A stretch of DNA of 64,000 nt from assembly GCF_016909075.1 (NCBI RefSeq), contig NZ_JAFBFC010000002.1:62001-126000 (forward strand). Direction: 5' to 3'. Source of the DNA: Priestia iocasae. GTDB taxonomy: Bacteria; Bacillota; Bacilli; Bacillales; Bacillaceae_H. Shown piece after piece: positions 43,883 to 52,236 of the stretch (its first letter is position 1; each line of letters begins with the position of its first letter). The notes below the pieces were generated by a model. That model searched no databases, was not told where the DNA came from, and was given only the letters and a program-made list of their open reading frames with translations. Made by a program: the position numbers and the translations under genes.

Positions 43883-44995
43883 CTATTTCCACAACTCCTT
43901 CATAATCTCCACAACTCGTGCTAAGTCTCCATCGGTCATTTTCGTATCAGACGGCAAACAGATGCCATTTTCAAATAGCTTCTCTGATACGTCCGTTCCT
44001 ACGAAATCATATTTCTCAAAGAACGGCTGCATGTGCATCGGCTTCCATACGGGTCTTGATTCGATGTTTTCCGCTTCTAATGCTTCCATAACATGAATTG
44101 GTCGAATGTTTCCGTTTAATATTATGGAGCTTAGCCAGTAGTTTGGTTCATCCCATTCGTTATTTGGCATAAATGCAATACCTTCAAGGTGCTGTAGTTT
44201 TCTTTTATAAAACTCATAGATGTATCGTTTCTTTTCAACTCGTTGATTCAATACTTTAAGCTGACCTCGACCAATTCCCGCTACGACATTACTCATTCGA
44301 TAGTTGAATCCTAGTTCACTATGTTGGTAGTGTCTTGCTTGGTCGCGAGATTGTGTTGCCCAGAATCGTGCTTTTGCGATTTTTTCTTCATTATCTGAAA
44401 CAAGCATCCCTCCACCAGAAGTGGTGATGATTTTGTTTCCGTTAAATGAAAAGATTCCGTAGTCCCCAAACGTTCCTGTATGCTGCCCTTTGTAGTACGT
44501 TCCTAGTGATTCGGCTGCATCTTCGATTAACGCCACGTTATGCTTTTTACAAAGCGCAACGATTTTATCCATATCCGCTGATAGTCCATAAAGGTGGACA
44601 ACGAGCACCGCTTTTACGTTTGGATACTGTTGAAACGCTTCTTCTAATGCTTTTGGACACATGTTCCACGTTTTATCATCACTGTCGATAAAAACTGGAA
44701 TTGCATGTTGATAAATGATTGGATTCGCTGTCGCAGAGAATGTGAGAGTGGAACAAAAGACAAGATCTCCTTCACCTACACCCGCTGCTTTTAGTGCTAA
44801 GTGGATGGCTGCTGTGCCAGATGTTAGTGCTGCCGCTGATTGACTCCCTACTTTCGCGGCGAGTTCTTTTTCAAATTCATTAACGTTTTCACCAAGAGGT
44901 GCAATCCAGTTTGTGTCAAACGCTTGTTGAACGTATTCCATTTCATATCCTTCATCACTCATGTGTGGGGATGAAAGAAAAATGCGGTCTGCCAT
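43883..44995 (-). CDS. DegT/DnrJ/EryC1 sugar aminotransferase (EpsN-like)
   Basis: 370 residues. LTSGTAAIHLALKAAGVG binds the phosphate of PLP, LIEDAAESLG holds the aspartate, and SFNGNKIITTSGGG holds the lysine. The opening RIFLSSPHMSDEGYE is characteristic of aminotransferases acting on UDP-4-keto-6-deoxyhexoses (PglE/EpsN). The ketosugar would come from the CapD-like dehydratase at 46257-48080. The stop is two bases before the next ATG. Confidence 0.92.
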   Translation of the reverse strand: MADRIFLSSPHMSDEGYEMEYVQQAFDTNWIAPLGENVNEFEKELAAKVGSQSAAALTSGTAAIHLALKAAGVGEGDLVFCSTLTFSATANPIIYQHAIPVFIDSDDKTWNMCPKALEEAFQQYPNVKAVLVVHLYGLSADMDKIVALCKKHNVALIEDAAESLGTYYKGQHTGTFGDYGIFSFNGNKIITTSGGGMLVSDNEEKIAKARFWATQSRDQARHYQHSELGFNYRMSNVVAGIGRGQLKVLNQRVEKKRYIYEFYKRKLQHLEGIAFMPNNEWDEPNYWLSSIILNGNIRPIHVMEALEAENIESRPVWKPMHMQPFFEKYDFVGTDVSEKLFENGICLPSDTKMTDGDLARVVEIMKELWK

Positions 44996-45103
44996 GCTGT
45001 ACGACTTCCTTCCATTATAAAATTCCTCAATATGTATACCTTTTGATTACTTAGCACTTAACTGGTCGCTTCCTTCATCCAGCTAACTACTAAACAAACA
45101 AAA

Positions 45104-45150
45104 ACAAATAAAAGCCCTGTTCACAGCTTTTCACCCACAAACAGAACTTT
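45104..45150 (-). terminator. Probable terminator after galU
   Basis: Minus-strand AAAAGTTCTGTT / AACAGGGCTTTT stem with two G-T pairs followed by a T-rich tract. The genes from 44995 downward may therefore have their own promoter. Confidence 0.55.
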
Positions 45151-45164
45151 TATCTCCCCCTTTA

Positions 45165-46046
45165 TTACACCTTCACTTTATACTCTTCGACCATCTTCTC
45201 TAGAAATGGCAGAAGCTCTTCTTTTAATCTCTCATCTCTCAGCGCAAATTCTAACGTCGTCTTCACAAACCCAATCTTCTCCCCAACATCGTATCGACTT
45301 CCTTCAAAATCATACGCAAACACGCGTTGAATTTGGTTGAGTGCTTGAATCGCATCGGTTAGTTGAATTTCGCCTCCTGCACCTGTTTCTTGTTTTTCTA
45401 GAAACATGAAGATTTCTGGTGTTAGGATGTAGCGGCCCATGATCGCTAGGTTGGATGGTGCTGTGCCTGGCGTTGGTTTTTCAACGAAATGATTCACTTG
45501 ATAACGACGGCCTTCTTGTTTGGCTGGGTCGATGATACCGTAGCGGTGGGTTTCGTTGTCTGGTACGGTTTGGACGCCGATGACGGATGATAACGTTTTG
45601 TCGTATTCGTTGATGAGCTGCTTTAATCCTGGTATTTGGGCTTGAACGATGTCATCGCCTAGAAGTACCGCAAATGGCTCGTCTCCAATGAACTTTCTCG
45701 CACACCAAACGGCATGACCTAATCCTTTTGGATCTTTTTGGCGGATGTAGTGAATGTCGACTTTGGATGATTCTTTGACTTTTTCTAGTAGATCGAACTT
45801 TTCTTTTTCGACGAGGGTTTGTTCGAGCTCAAATGAGTTGTCAAAGTGATCTTCAATTGCGCGCTTTCCTTTACCGGTGACGATGATGATGTCTTCAATG
45901 CCTGATTCGATGGCTTCTTCGACAATGTATTGAATCGTTGGCTTATCAACAATCGGAAGCATTTCCTTTGGCATCGCTTTTGTTGCTGGTAGGAAGCGTG
46001 TTCCGAGTCCAGCTGCTGGTATGATGGCTTTACGTACTTTTCCCAT
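45165..46046 (-). CDS. galU: UTP-glucose-1-phosphate uridylyltransferase
   Basis: 293 residues with the full GalU/GtaB pattern: the nucleotidyl loop [39 protein letters not shown] and [12 protein letters not shown]. It makes UDP-glucose, the substrate of the Ugd encoded at 33891-35057, so both ends of the locus supply UDP-glucuronate. GtaB is the Bacillus name. Confidence 0.95.
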   Translation of the reverse strand: MGKVRKAIIPAAGLGTRFLPATKAMPKEMLPIVDKPTIQYIVEEAIESGIEDIIIVTGKGKRAIEDHFDNSFELEQTLVEKEKFDLLEKVKESSKVDIHYIRQKDPKGLGHAVWCARKFIGDEPFAVLLGDDIVQAQIPGLKQLINEYDKTLSSVIGVQTVPDNETHRYGIIDPAKQEGRRYQVNHFVEKPTPGTAPSNLAIMGRYILTPEIFMFLEKQETGAGGEIQLTDAIQALNQIQRVFAYDFEGSRYDVGEKIGFVKTTLEFALRDERLKEELLPFLEKMVEEYKVKV

Positions 46047-46077
46047 TCTTTACATCCCCCTTGTGTTTCGTGCTTGT

Positions 46078-46236
46078 CTATTTTTTCATGTCACTCTGTT
46101 CCTGTGTGATAAATCGTTGTAGATGCTCCTTCAAAAACTGCATATAAGAGGTAAGGTTCATGCTGTGTTCGATGCTTCCTTTTGTGTATGCCTCCTGCAG
46201 GAGAGAGAGCCATTTTTCTTTTTCTTCGTTTGACAT
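46078..46236 (-). CDS. 52-residue hydrophilic protein
   Basis: Begins MSNEEKEKWLSLLQEAYTKG at 46236 after an AAGGGGAAGG site and ends SDMKK. Two amphipathic helices are likely. It fills the gap between the dehydratase and galU genes, 20 bases after the former. The W-x-x-L-x-x-EA pattern faintly recalls SinI-type anti-repressor helices, which is worth testing but unproven. Confidence 0.6.
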   Translation of the reverse strand: MSNEEKEKWLSLLQEAYTKGSIEHSMNLTSYMQFLKEHLQRFITQEQSDMKK

Positions 46237-46256
46237 AAACCTTCCCCTTCACACGT

Positions 46257-48080
46257 TTAGGCTTCTAGCTTTACGCTATCTTCTCTGTATTTTTTATTCG
46301 CAAGCTCAAGTAGCATTTGCTTGAGATTGTCGGTTGTGAGCTGATCAAATCCATCTAGTAAGCTTGTGATTGTACTTTGTTCCACCTGTGCTGCTTTGCC
46401 GACATGAATTTTTGGGAACACTTGCTTCGAATGAATTTCGTTGTCGTTCAGTAGCTCTTCATACATCTTTTCACCGGGTCGGATGCCTGAGAACTGAACG
46501 CCGATTTCTTCAACTGTGTAGCCCGATAGCTTAATTAAGTTTTCCGCTAAATCCACAATTTTCACAGGCTCACCCATGTCTAAGACGAAGATTTCTCCGC
46601 CTTGAGCGAGTACCCCTGCTTGAATCACAAGGCGTGATGCTTCTGGAATCGTCATGAAGTAGCGCGTCATTTCAGGATGCGTGACCGTCACCGGACCACC
46701 TGCTTGAATTTGCTTTTTAAATAACGGAATGACACTGCCGCGACTTCCGAGTACGTTACCGAATCGTACCGCAACAAATCGTGTTTTGCTTGTTTTGTCT
46801 AAGTGTTGAATGATCATTTCCGCGACGCGCTTTGTTGCACCCATGATGTTTGGTGGGTTCACCGCTTTGTCTGATGACACCAATACAAATGTGTTCACCT
46901 CAAATGTTTCCGCTGCTTCGGCCACATTTTTTGTTCCAAACACGTTGTTCTTTACCGCTTCTCTCGGGTTGTATTCCATTAACGGAACGTGCTTATGCGC
47001 GGCCGCATGGTACACAACGTCCGGTCGGTGTGTGTTCATCACTTCAAACATTCGGTCTCGATCTTGAATGTCAGCAATGACGGGGATGATGTCCATTTCT
47101 TTGCCGTATTCTTTGTTTAACTCCATATCAATGGCGTAAATGCTGTTTTCACCGTGTCCGACTAGCACAACTCTATCGGGTGTGAACTTGCAAATTTGGC
47201 GACAAATTTCAGACCCGATGGAGCCACCTGCACCTGTGACTAATACTGTTTTACCCGTGATGGATTCAGATATGCCATCATTGTCGAGCTGCACAGGCTC
47301 ACGCCCAAGTAAATCTTCGACTTGAACGTCTTTAAACGCATTCACTGATACTTTCCCAACCATAATGTCTTCGATCTTTGGAATCGTTTGTGTTTTCACT
47401 TTTGTTTTGGCACATTCTTTGTAGATATCTTGTAAGTCGCTTGTTTTTAACGATGGAATCGCAATAATGATGTGTTCAATTCGACGCTGCTCGACGATGG
47501 TTTCAATCGCTTCTTTTCCGCCTAGCACAGGAATGCCCATAATTTCGAGCTTATGCTTTTTCACATCGTCATCAACAAACGCAATCGGATAGAGCTCGCT
47601 GTCATGACCGTGCTTCATCTGTCTAGCGACCATCGTGCCCGCTGCGCCTGCTCCGATAATGAGCGTACGCTTTTGATCTTTTTTCTTATTGAAGTACGTA
47701 TCGCGGTACACACGCCAGGAAAAACGAGTTCCGCCGATAAACAGCATGTGCATCATCCATGTGATCACCAACGTGCGGTAATAAATGTCGTGAATGAGAA
47801 GAAATTGAACGAGTGCGGTTAATGCAATCGACATGGTGACGGATTTAAAAATCGATGTTAATTCTCCGATACTCGCATATTCCCAAGCTTTTTTATATAA
47901 GCGATAATAATGAGCGAATGCGTGATGGGTGATAAACAAGGCAATAGAGCTGATCACAAGAGTTGTTGATGTGTAAATACTAAAATACGGTGTTAAAATG
48001 AAATAGCTAATGTAAATTGAACCTAGAACAATCAATGAATCTAGTAAAATTAATAACGATAAACGTTTTTTATACGTCAA
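46257..48080 (-). CDS. CapD/EpsC-like membrane nucleotide-sugar dehydratase
   Basis: 607 residues. Four N-terminal membrane helices (~1-115), a first Rossmann domain (GAGAAGTMVARQM, ~140) and the SDR dehydratase domain (GAGGSIGSEICRQI, ~290). The active-site segment is SSDKAVNPPNIMGATKR, with Asp-Lys instead of Tyr-x-x-x-Lys, typical of large UDP-GlcNAc 4,6-dehydratases (PglF/CapD). It makes the 4-keto-6-deoxy sugar for the EpsN-like aminotransferase. Confidence 0.92.
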   Translation of the reverse strand: MTYKKRLSLLILLDSLIVLGSIYISYFILTPYFSIYTSTTLVISSIALFITHHAFAHYYRLYKKAWEYASIGELTSIFKSVTMSIALTALVQFLLIHDIYYRTLVITWMMHMLFIGGTRFSWRVYRDTYFNKKKDQKRTLIIGAGAAGTMVARQMKHGHDSELYPIAFVDDDVKKHKLEIMGIPVLGGKEAIETIVEQRRIEHIIIAIPSLKTSDLQDIYKECAKTKVKTQTIPKIEDIMVGKVSVNAFKDVQVEDLLGREPVQLDNDGISESITGKTVLVTGAGGSIGSEICRQICKFTPDRVVLVGHGENSIYAIDMELNKEYGKEMDIIPVIADIQDRDRMFEVMNTHRPDVVYHAAAHKHVPLMEYNPREAVKNNVFGTKNVAEAAETFEVNTFVLVSSDKAVNPPNIMGATKRVAEMIIQHLDKTSKTRFVAVRFGNVLGSRGSVIPLFKKQIQAGGPVTVTHPEMTRYFMTIPEASRLVIQAGVLAQGGEIFVLDMGEPVKIVDLAENLIKLSGYTVEEIGVQFSGIRPGEKMYEELLNDNEIHSKQVFPKIHVGKAAQVEQSTITSLLDGFDQLTTDNLKQMLLELANKKYREDSVKLEA

Positions 48081-48101
48081 AGCCCATCACCTTTCTATTC
48101 G

Positions 48102-48254
48102 CTATCTCTCTTTTTCATGTATTTGTTTTAAGCGATGATAAATAGTTGCATTTACCATCTTTTGAATGCGAAGTAGTTGCTCATAGGAGGCATCTTGCTT
48201 CACGTACCGAATCGTTTGTTTGACGGACTTCGGCAGTTTGTCAAACTCCTTCAT
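48102..48254 (-). CDS. 50-residue basic helical protein
   Basis: Begins MKEFDKLPKSVKQTIRYVKQ at 48254, chosen because AAGGTGGG lies upstream; the frame extends to 48287 without a site. Rich in Lys/Arg/Gln and predicted helical. It lies 21 bases before the CapD-like gene and is probably co-transcribed. Possibly a small regulator; family unknown. Confidence 0.6.
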   Translation of the reverse strand: MKEFDKLPKSVKQTIRYVKQDASYEQLLRIQKMVNATIYHRLKQIHEKER

Positions 48255-48580
48255 ACTCACCCACCTTCTTTCTGTTTTAACTTGCATATGTAACGACCTA
48301 CGAAGCCACTATGTGTCATAACTGCTTCGTAGATATTCACATATCATAAAAGTTGGGCATCTAACCCACCCTCACACCATCCTTTTGACAACATGTGTGT
48401 CTAAGGTAGATTGCATCTACCCACAGAACAGTCGAGTACCTCCATTGATAACGGTTAGGAGACATCACCATTTTTCTAGCTACTATCCTTCTACCTTAAA
48501 AACCCAGTAAAAAGATTGAAAAATCTATAAAATTTTTCCATCTATTGATAAAAAAAAGAGCCATACAAAGAGATAAGCTT

Positions 48581-49348
48581 CTAGAACATACCTAAGAACT
48601 TTTTACGCTTTACTGGCTGCGGCACTTCAACAAAGCACGTTTTGCCGTCTACAACCGATTGCGCGTTTTCATAAAACATGTACATCGTGTCCATGCCGTA
48701 TTCTTCTTCAATAATCTGAAACGCGTGTGCCATACGAAATCCTCTGCTTCTCACATTATGCGCATCGGATGCAACAAAATGAGTGAGGTTGGCGTCTATT
48801 AATTGATGGGTAAACTTTTGAATCTTTTTCCCAAAGTCTCCTGTGACGCTTGAAGCCGTTACTTGCGTAAGTGCCCCTTTTTTAACAAGGTTGTAAAGAA
48901 GATCTGGCTCTTCCATGAGTCGGCTGTTTCGCTCTGGGTGAACGATAATCGTTGTCAGACCATTTGACTGCAGGTCATATAACAGTTGATCCGTGTAGTG
49001 CGGAACCTGACTGGATGAAAATTCAATGAATATGTATTTGCTCGTATTATTGAGCGTTAACACTTTCCCAGCTTGATAGTCTTGCAGAATTTCGCCATAT
49101 ATACGCGGCTCTTGTCCTGGTAAGATGGTTAAGGGAATGTTGTTGGTTAAAAGATCTTCATTAAGCTCATTTACTTTTTGTTCGATGATGTCTTTTTCAT
49201 TTATGTATTGGCGATTTTGATGATGCGGTGTAGCCACAATGGTAGAAATCCCTTGTTCTACCGCTTGCTTCGCCATTTGTCGTGCATCTTCCATTGTTTT
49301 TGCGCCGTCGTCTAATCCCGGCAGTATGTGACAGTGTAAATCTATCAA
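48581..49348 (-). CDS. CpsB/YwqE-type protein tyrosine phosphatase
   Basis: 255 residues with all PHP metal motifs: IDLHCHILPGLDDG, ATPHH, GQEPRIY, HPERN and SDAHN. These manganese-dependent enzymes dephosphorylate BY-kinases, here the kinase at 22545-23252 some 25 kb away. It starts the capsule synthesis block. A degenerate paralogue is at 18678-19388. Confidence 0.94.
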   Translation of the reverse strand: MIDLHCHILPGLDDGAKTMEDARQMAKQAVEQGISTIVATPHHQNRQYINEKDIIEQKVNELNEDLLTNNIPLTILPGQEPRIYGEILQDYQAGKVLTLNNTSKYIFIEFSSSQVPHYTDQLLYDLQSNGLTTIIVHPERNSRLMEEPDLLYNLVKKGALTQVTASSVTGDFGKKIQKFTHQLIDANLTHFVASDAHNVRSRGFRMAHAFQIIEEEYGMDTMYMFYENAQSVVDGKTCFVEVPQPVKRKKFLGMF

Positions 49349-49849
49349 CGCTTCTCCACTCCTACTACTTAAGACCTATAGACTTTTAAATATTATCATA
49401 GTGTTTTTTAACGTGTCTATGACTTGTTTTGTCGAATTTTGATAATTTTTTCCACAAAATGTTAGAGGTGCTTTTCTGGTTCTGTGATGAATGGTTCGCA
49501 TTTCAACAAACTAGCTTAATCTACCTCTTTCTACTTGTTCATAATCAGCAGGAAATGCTACTTCCACGTCCTGATTTCTAGGTTTACGGATGTCGCTTTC
49601 TATCGCACTTTGTTGTGAAATGGAAGAAAGTAAACAGGTGATACGACTGACTTCTACAAAGAAGATAAACAGCAGCTTAGTTCTTGTTACTCACTGTTTC
49701 CTTTATACACAACGCTTTCGTTATGCGATGAATGACTTCTCTTTGCATTCATGTCTCGTTATCTATCTCTTCACACGCTATTCTTTTCTTTCAACTAATA
49801 CCATAGCACCAGAGATAGACTATTTTTGGTAAATCTAAAAACAAAACAA
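49349..49849. other. Gene-poor gap
   Basis: About 500 bases. A plus-strand frame at 49590-49832 lacks a ribosome site and protein-like composition. A minus-strand open stretch ending RKPRNQDVEVAFPADYEQVE near 49515-49580 has no start. No supported feature; a promoter for the phosphatase gene must lie in the first part. Confidence 0.4.
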
Positions 49850-49889
49850 AAAAGCTACGTCAAACCTGTCGTTTGACGTAGCTTTTTTT
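49850..49889 (-). terminator. Terminator after the amidase gene
   Basis: AAAGCTACGTCAAAC / GTTTGACGTAGCTTT perfect stem with T-runs, overlapping the stop codon. Confidence 0.9.
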
Positions 49890-50586
49890 ATTTGTTTAAG
49901 GCGCGGTACATCATAACAATTCCTTGTGCTCTCGTTAAGGGCTTGTGAAGCTGTTCGCCGTTTGAGATACCTTGTGCTTTCGCCCATTGAATGGCTTTTT
50001 CTTGTTCGGTGTCGTGTGAGGAAGGGAGTTGTTGTGCGCTTAAAAATGTCGCAATGGCGGTGGCGTGAGCTTGTCCGATCGCTTGAATGAAGGTGTGCTG
50101 CTTTAGTAGGTCGCTGTCATCTAGTCCATCGATGAACAAGTTTTCGGTAAGAAGCGCGGGCATCTTCGTCCCTCGCAGCACGGCAAAGTTGGCGTTCTTT
50201 TTGCCTCGGTCCTTGATCATCGCAAAGGTTCGCATTTTGTTGAGGACTTCTTCGTGAACGATGTGTTGAAGCGCGGTTGTTTTTGGTGAGCTACTTGGGT
50301 GAATGTAGGATTCAAAGCCTTTGCCTCCTCCGGCGTTAATGTGCGGGGATATAAATACGTCGGCTTGCCACTCGTTGGCAACGTCGCACCGTTTTTGAAG
50401 CGTCATCGTGGCGCTGTTTAGTGGAATGAAGTCGGTGAGGAGCTTAGCTTGAATCATTGGGTAGGATTTGAGCGTTTCTTTTATAAATTGAGCAATTGTA
50501 AGCGAAAGGTTCGCTTCTTTCATGCCGTTTGCGACCGCTCCTGGATCTCCGTAATTGTGGGGTACATCAAGAAATACTTTTTTCAT
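49888..50586 (-). CDS. N-acetylmuramoyl-L-alanine amidase (Amidase_3)
   Basis: 232 residues from the ATG at 50586 (AGGGAAGG six bases upstream). Zinc ligands and catalytic residues are visible in DVPHNYGDPGA, GMKEANLSL, SPHINAGGGKGFESY and LLTENLFIDG. The C-terminal ~45 residues (AIQWAKAQGISNGEQLHKPL then TRAQGIVMMYRAL) resemble a single SLH-type module. There is no signal peptide, as with phage or sporulation lysins. It overlaps the helicase gene by 20 bases and so belongs to the phage-like module. Confidence 0.88.
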   Translation of the reverse strand: MKKVFLDVPHNYGDPGAVANGMKEANLSLTIAQFIKETLKSYPMIQAKLLTDFIPLNSATMTLQKRCDVANEWQADVFISPHINAGGGKGFESYIHPSSSPKTTALQHIVHEEVLNKMRTFAMIKDRGKKNANFAVLRGTKMPALLTENLFIDGLDDSDLLKQHTFIQAIGQAHATAIATFLSAQQLPSSHDTEQEKAIQWAKAQGISNGEQLHKPLTRAQGIVMMYRALNK

Positions 50587-51877
50587 GGTTTTCCTTCCCT
50601 TCTTTTTTTGATTTCCGATCAAAAAACTGGCCGTATTCTTTTTTGAACGTCATGTGAATGGTGCCAACAGGTCCGTTTCGTTGCTTAGAGACAATGAGCT
50701 CGGTTTCGTCTTTGTGGTCGCTGTCACGGTTGTAGTAGTCATCTCGGTAAAGAAACGCAACAACATCAGCGTCTTGTTCAATATCGCCTGAGTCACGAAT
50801 ATCGGATAGATGTGGGCGTTTGTCCTGTCGCTGCTCGACCCCACGGTTAAGCTGAGACAGCAGCACAATCGGTACGTTGTATTCACGCGCAAATTCTTTT
50901 AGCTTCTTTGTTATCGAGCCAATGGCTAAGTCGTGACGCTCGAATTTTCCAACAGGCTTCATGAGCTGAAGGTAGTCAATCACAAAGAGATGAGGCTGAT
51001 CGGGATGTTCCCTCATCGCTTTTCGAATCGCCGCTCGAATATCAAACACCGTTTGTGCTGGTCGGTCATAAATATGAATGTCCCACGCTTCAATTTCTCC
51101 GATTGCTTTGGCCATTCGCTCATGATCATCGGCTGTGAACGTTTCGTACGGCTGACGCCACTTTGCTCCGTTTACACGTGCCGTTGCCGAAAGCATTCTC
51201 TTCATGAGAGACACATCGCTCATTTCACAAGAGAAAATGGTCGTCACCCCTCCTGTCTGACAATGACTGCGCGACAGCTGAAGAGCAAAGGCGGTTTTCC
51301 CCATTGACGGTCGTGCGCCAATCACGACAAGATCTCCTTTTTGAAGGCCACCTGTTAATTTATTCAAAGCAGCGATGCCCGTATCAATTCCGGTTAGTCC
51401 GTATGTGGGAGTCGATATGTCGTGGAAGACTTCTTGAAAGATTTCCTGTTTGGAGCGATTTGAAGCTGCTTTTCCGTCTTGCAGCTCGGCAAGCTGTTGA
51501 TAGACGGTGCGAATTTGGTCTTCGTCGGTCAGAGAGGATAACACGTTTCCGATTTTATTCGTTTCTCGTATCACGTACGCTTCTTTTACTTTTTGTTCGT
51601 AAAAGGAAAAGTTAGATGTTGATGGAACCGAGTCTACAAGCTTCGTTAAAAACGATACCCCACCGATTTGCTCCATGACGTCGTTTAGTTCCGTCACAAC
51701 GGTGATGACGTCAATGCGATCTCCTTTGTCGTCAAGGTCGCGAAAGCTTTTAAACAGCACTTGATGAATGGTCGTGGAGAACTGTTCTGGCTGAAGGGTA
51801 CATTGAGCAATGAGGTCTCCTTCTAATAGGATAGACCCAAGAATCGCATGCTCGGCTTCGATATAGGCGTAGGTCAT
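50567..51877 (-). CDS. Replicative DNA helicase (DnaB/SPP1 G40P-like)
   Basis: 436 residues. The N-terminal DnaB domain opens EAEHAILGSILLEGDLI; the RecA-like domain has Walker A GARPSMGKT (188-195), Walker B LFVIDYLQLM and the arginine-finger region SQLNRGVEQRQDKRP with SDIRDSGDIEQDAD. Its gene follows an initiator gene and a G39P-like loader gene, in the order of SPP1 genes 38-39-40. It is therefore probably a phage-type helicase separate from the chromosomal DnaB. The start overlaps the loader stop by four bases. Confidence 0.92.
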   Translation of the reverse strand: MTYAYIEAEHAILGSILLEGDLIAQCTLQPEQFSTTIHQVLFKSFRDLDDKGDRIDVITVVTELNDVMEQIGGVSFLTKLVDSVPSTSNFSFYEQKVKEAYVIRETNKIGNVLSSLTDEDQIRTVYQQLAELQDGKAASNRSKQEIFQEVFHDISTPTYGLTGIDTGIAALNKLTGGLQKGDLVVIGARPSMGKTAFALQLSRSHCQTGGVTTIFSCEMSDVSLMKRMLSATARVNGAKWRQPYETFTADDHERMAKAIGEIEAWDIHIYDRPAQTVFDIRAAIRKAMREHPDQPHLFVIDYLQLMKPVGKFERHDLAIGSITKKLKEFAREYNVPIVLLSQLNRGVEQRQDKRPHLSDIRDSGDIEQDADVVAFLYRDDYYNRDSDHKDETELIVSKQRNGPVGTIHMTFKKEYGQFFDRKSKKEGKENHEKSIS

Positions 51878-52236
51878 TGATTCTTCTCCTTTTGTAGGTA
51901 GGCGTATTTTTGTTGAAGGTGAGGAGGCAAGTAGTCAAAAAACTGTTTGATGCTGCCAGCCTGTCTCTCGGCTTTGACTTCTTCTTCCCATCGCTTCATC
52001 GTCGAGACGATGTCCGCTTCGGTCACTTCCTTGGCGGCAATGTCAGCGATTTGAGGAGGAAACGATTGATGCTGAATATAACGATCAACGTTTTGACTAA
52101 CAGGAGCGTATGGCATCGAGCGGAGGTGCTGCATCCAGATTTTCAATCGTGCTTTTCCGTCCTCTCCTTCCACTTTAAATCCATCGTACATCACTGCAAT
52201 TTTTGAAATGATTTCATAGGCTTGTTCAGGCGTCAT
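51874..52236 (-). CDS. Helicase loader (SPP1 G39P-like)
   Basis: 120 residues from the ATG at 52236, which overlaps the upstream stop and has GGAGAA before it; a longer frame to 52392 is out of context. MTPEQAYEIISKIAVMYDGF and HLRSMPYAPVSQNVDRYIQ match the 'loader and inhibitor of phage G40P' family. G39P binds the helicase and the origin-bound initiator and delivers the helicase to the origin. The C-terminal half is variable and coiled. Confidence 0.82.
   Translation of the reverse strand: MTPEQAYEIISKIAVMYDGFKVEGEDGKARLKIWMQHLRSMPYAPVSQNVDRYIQHQSFPPQIADIAAKEVTEADIVSTMKRWEEEVKAERQAGSIKQFFDYLPPHLQQKYAYLQKEKNQ

Noticed and set aside
49590-49832. 80-codon plus-strand frame
   Set aside because: No ribosome site, odd composition, and no neighbouring genes on that strand.
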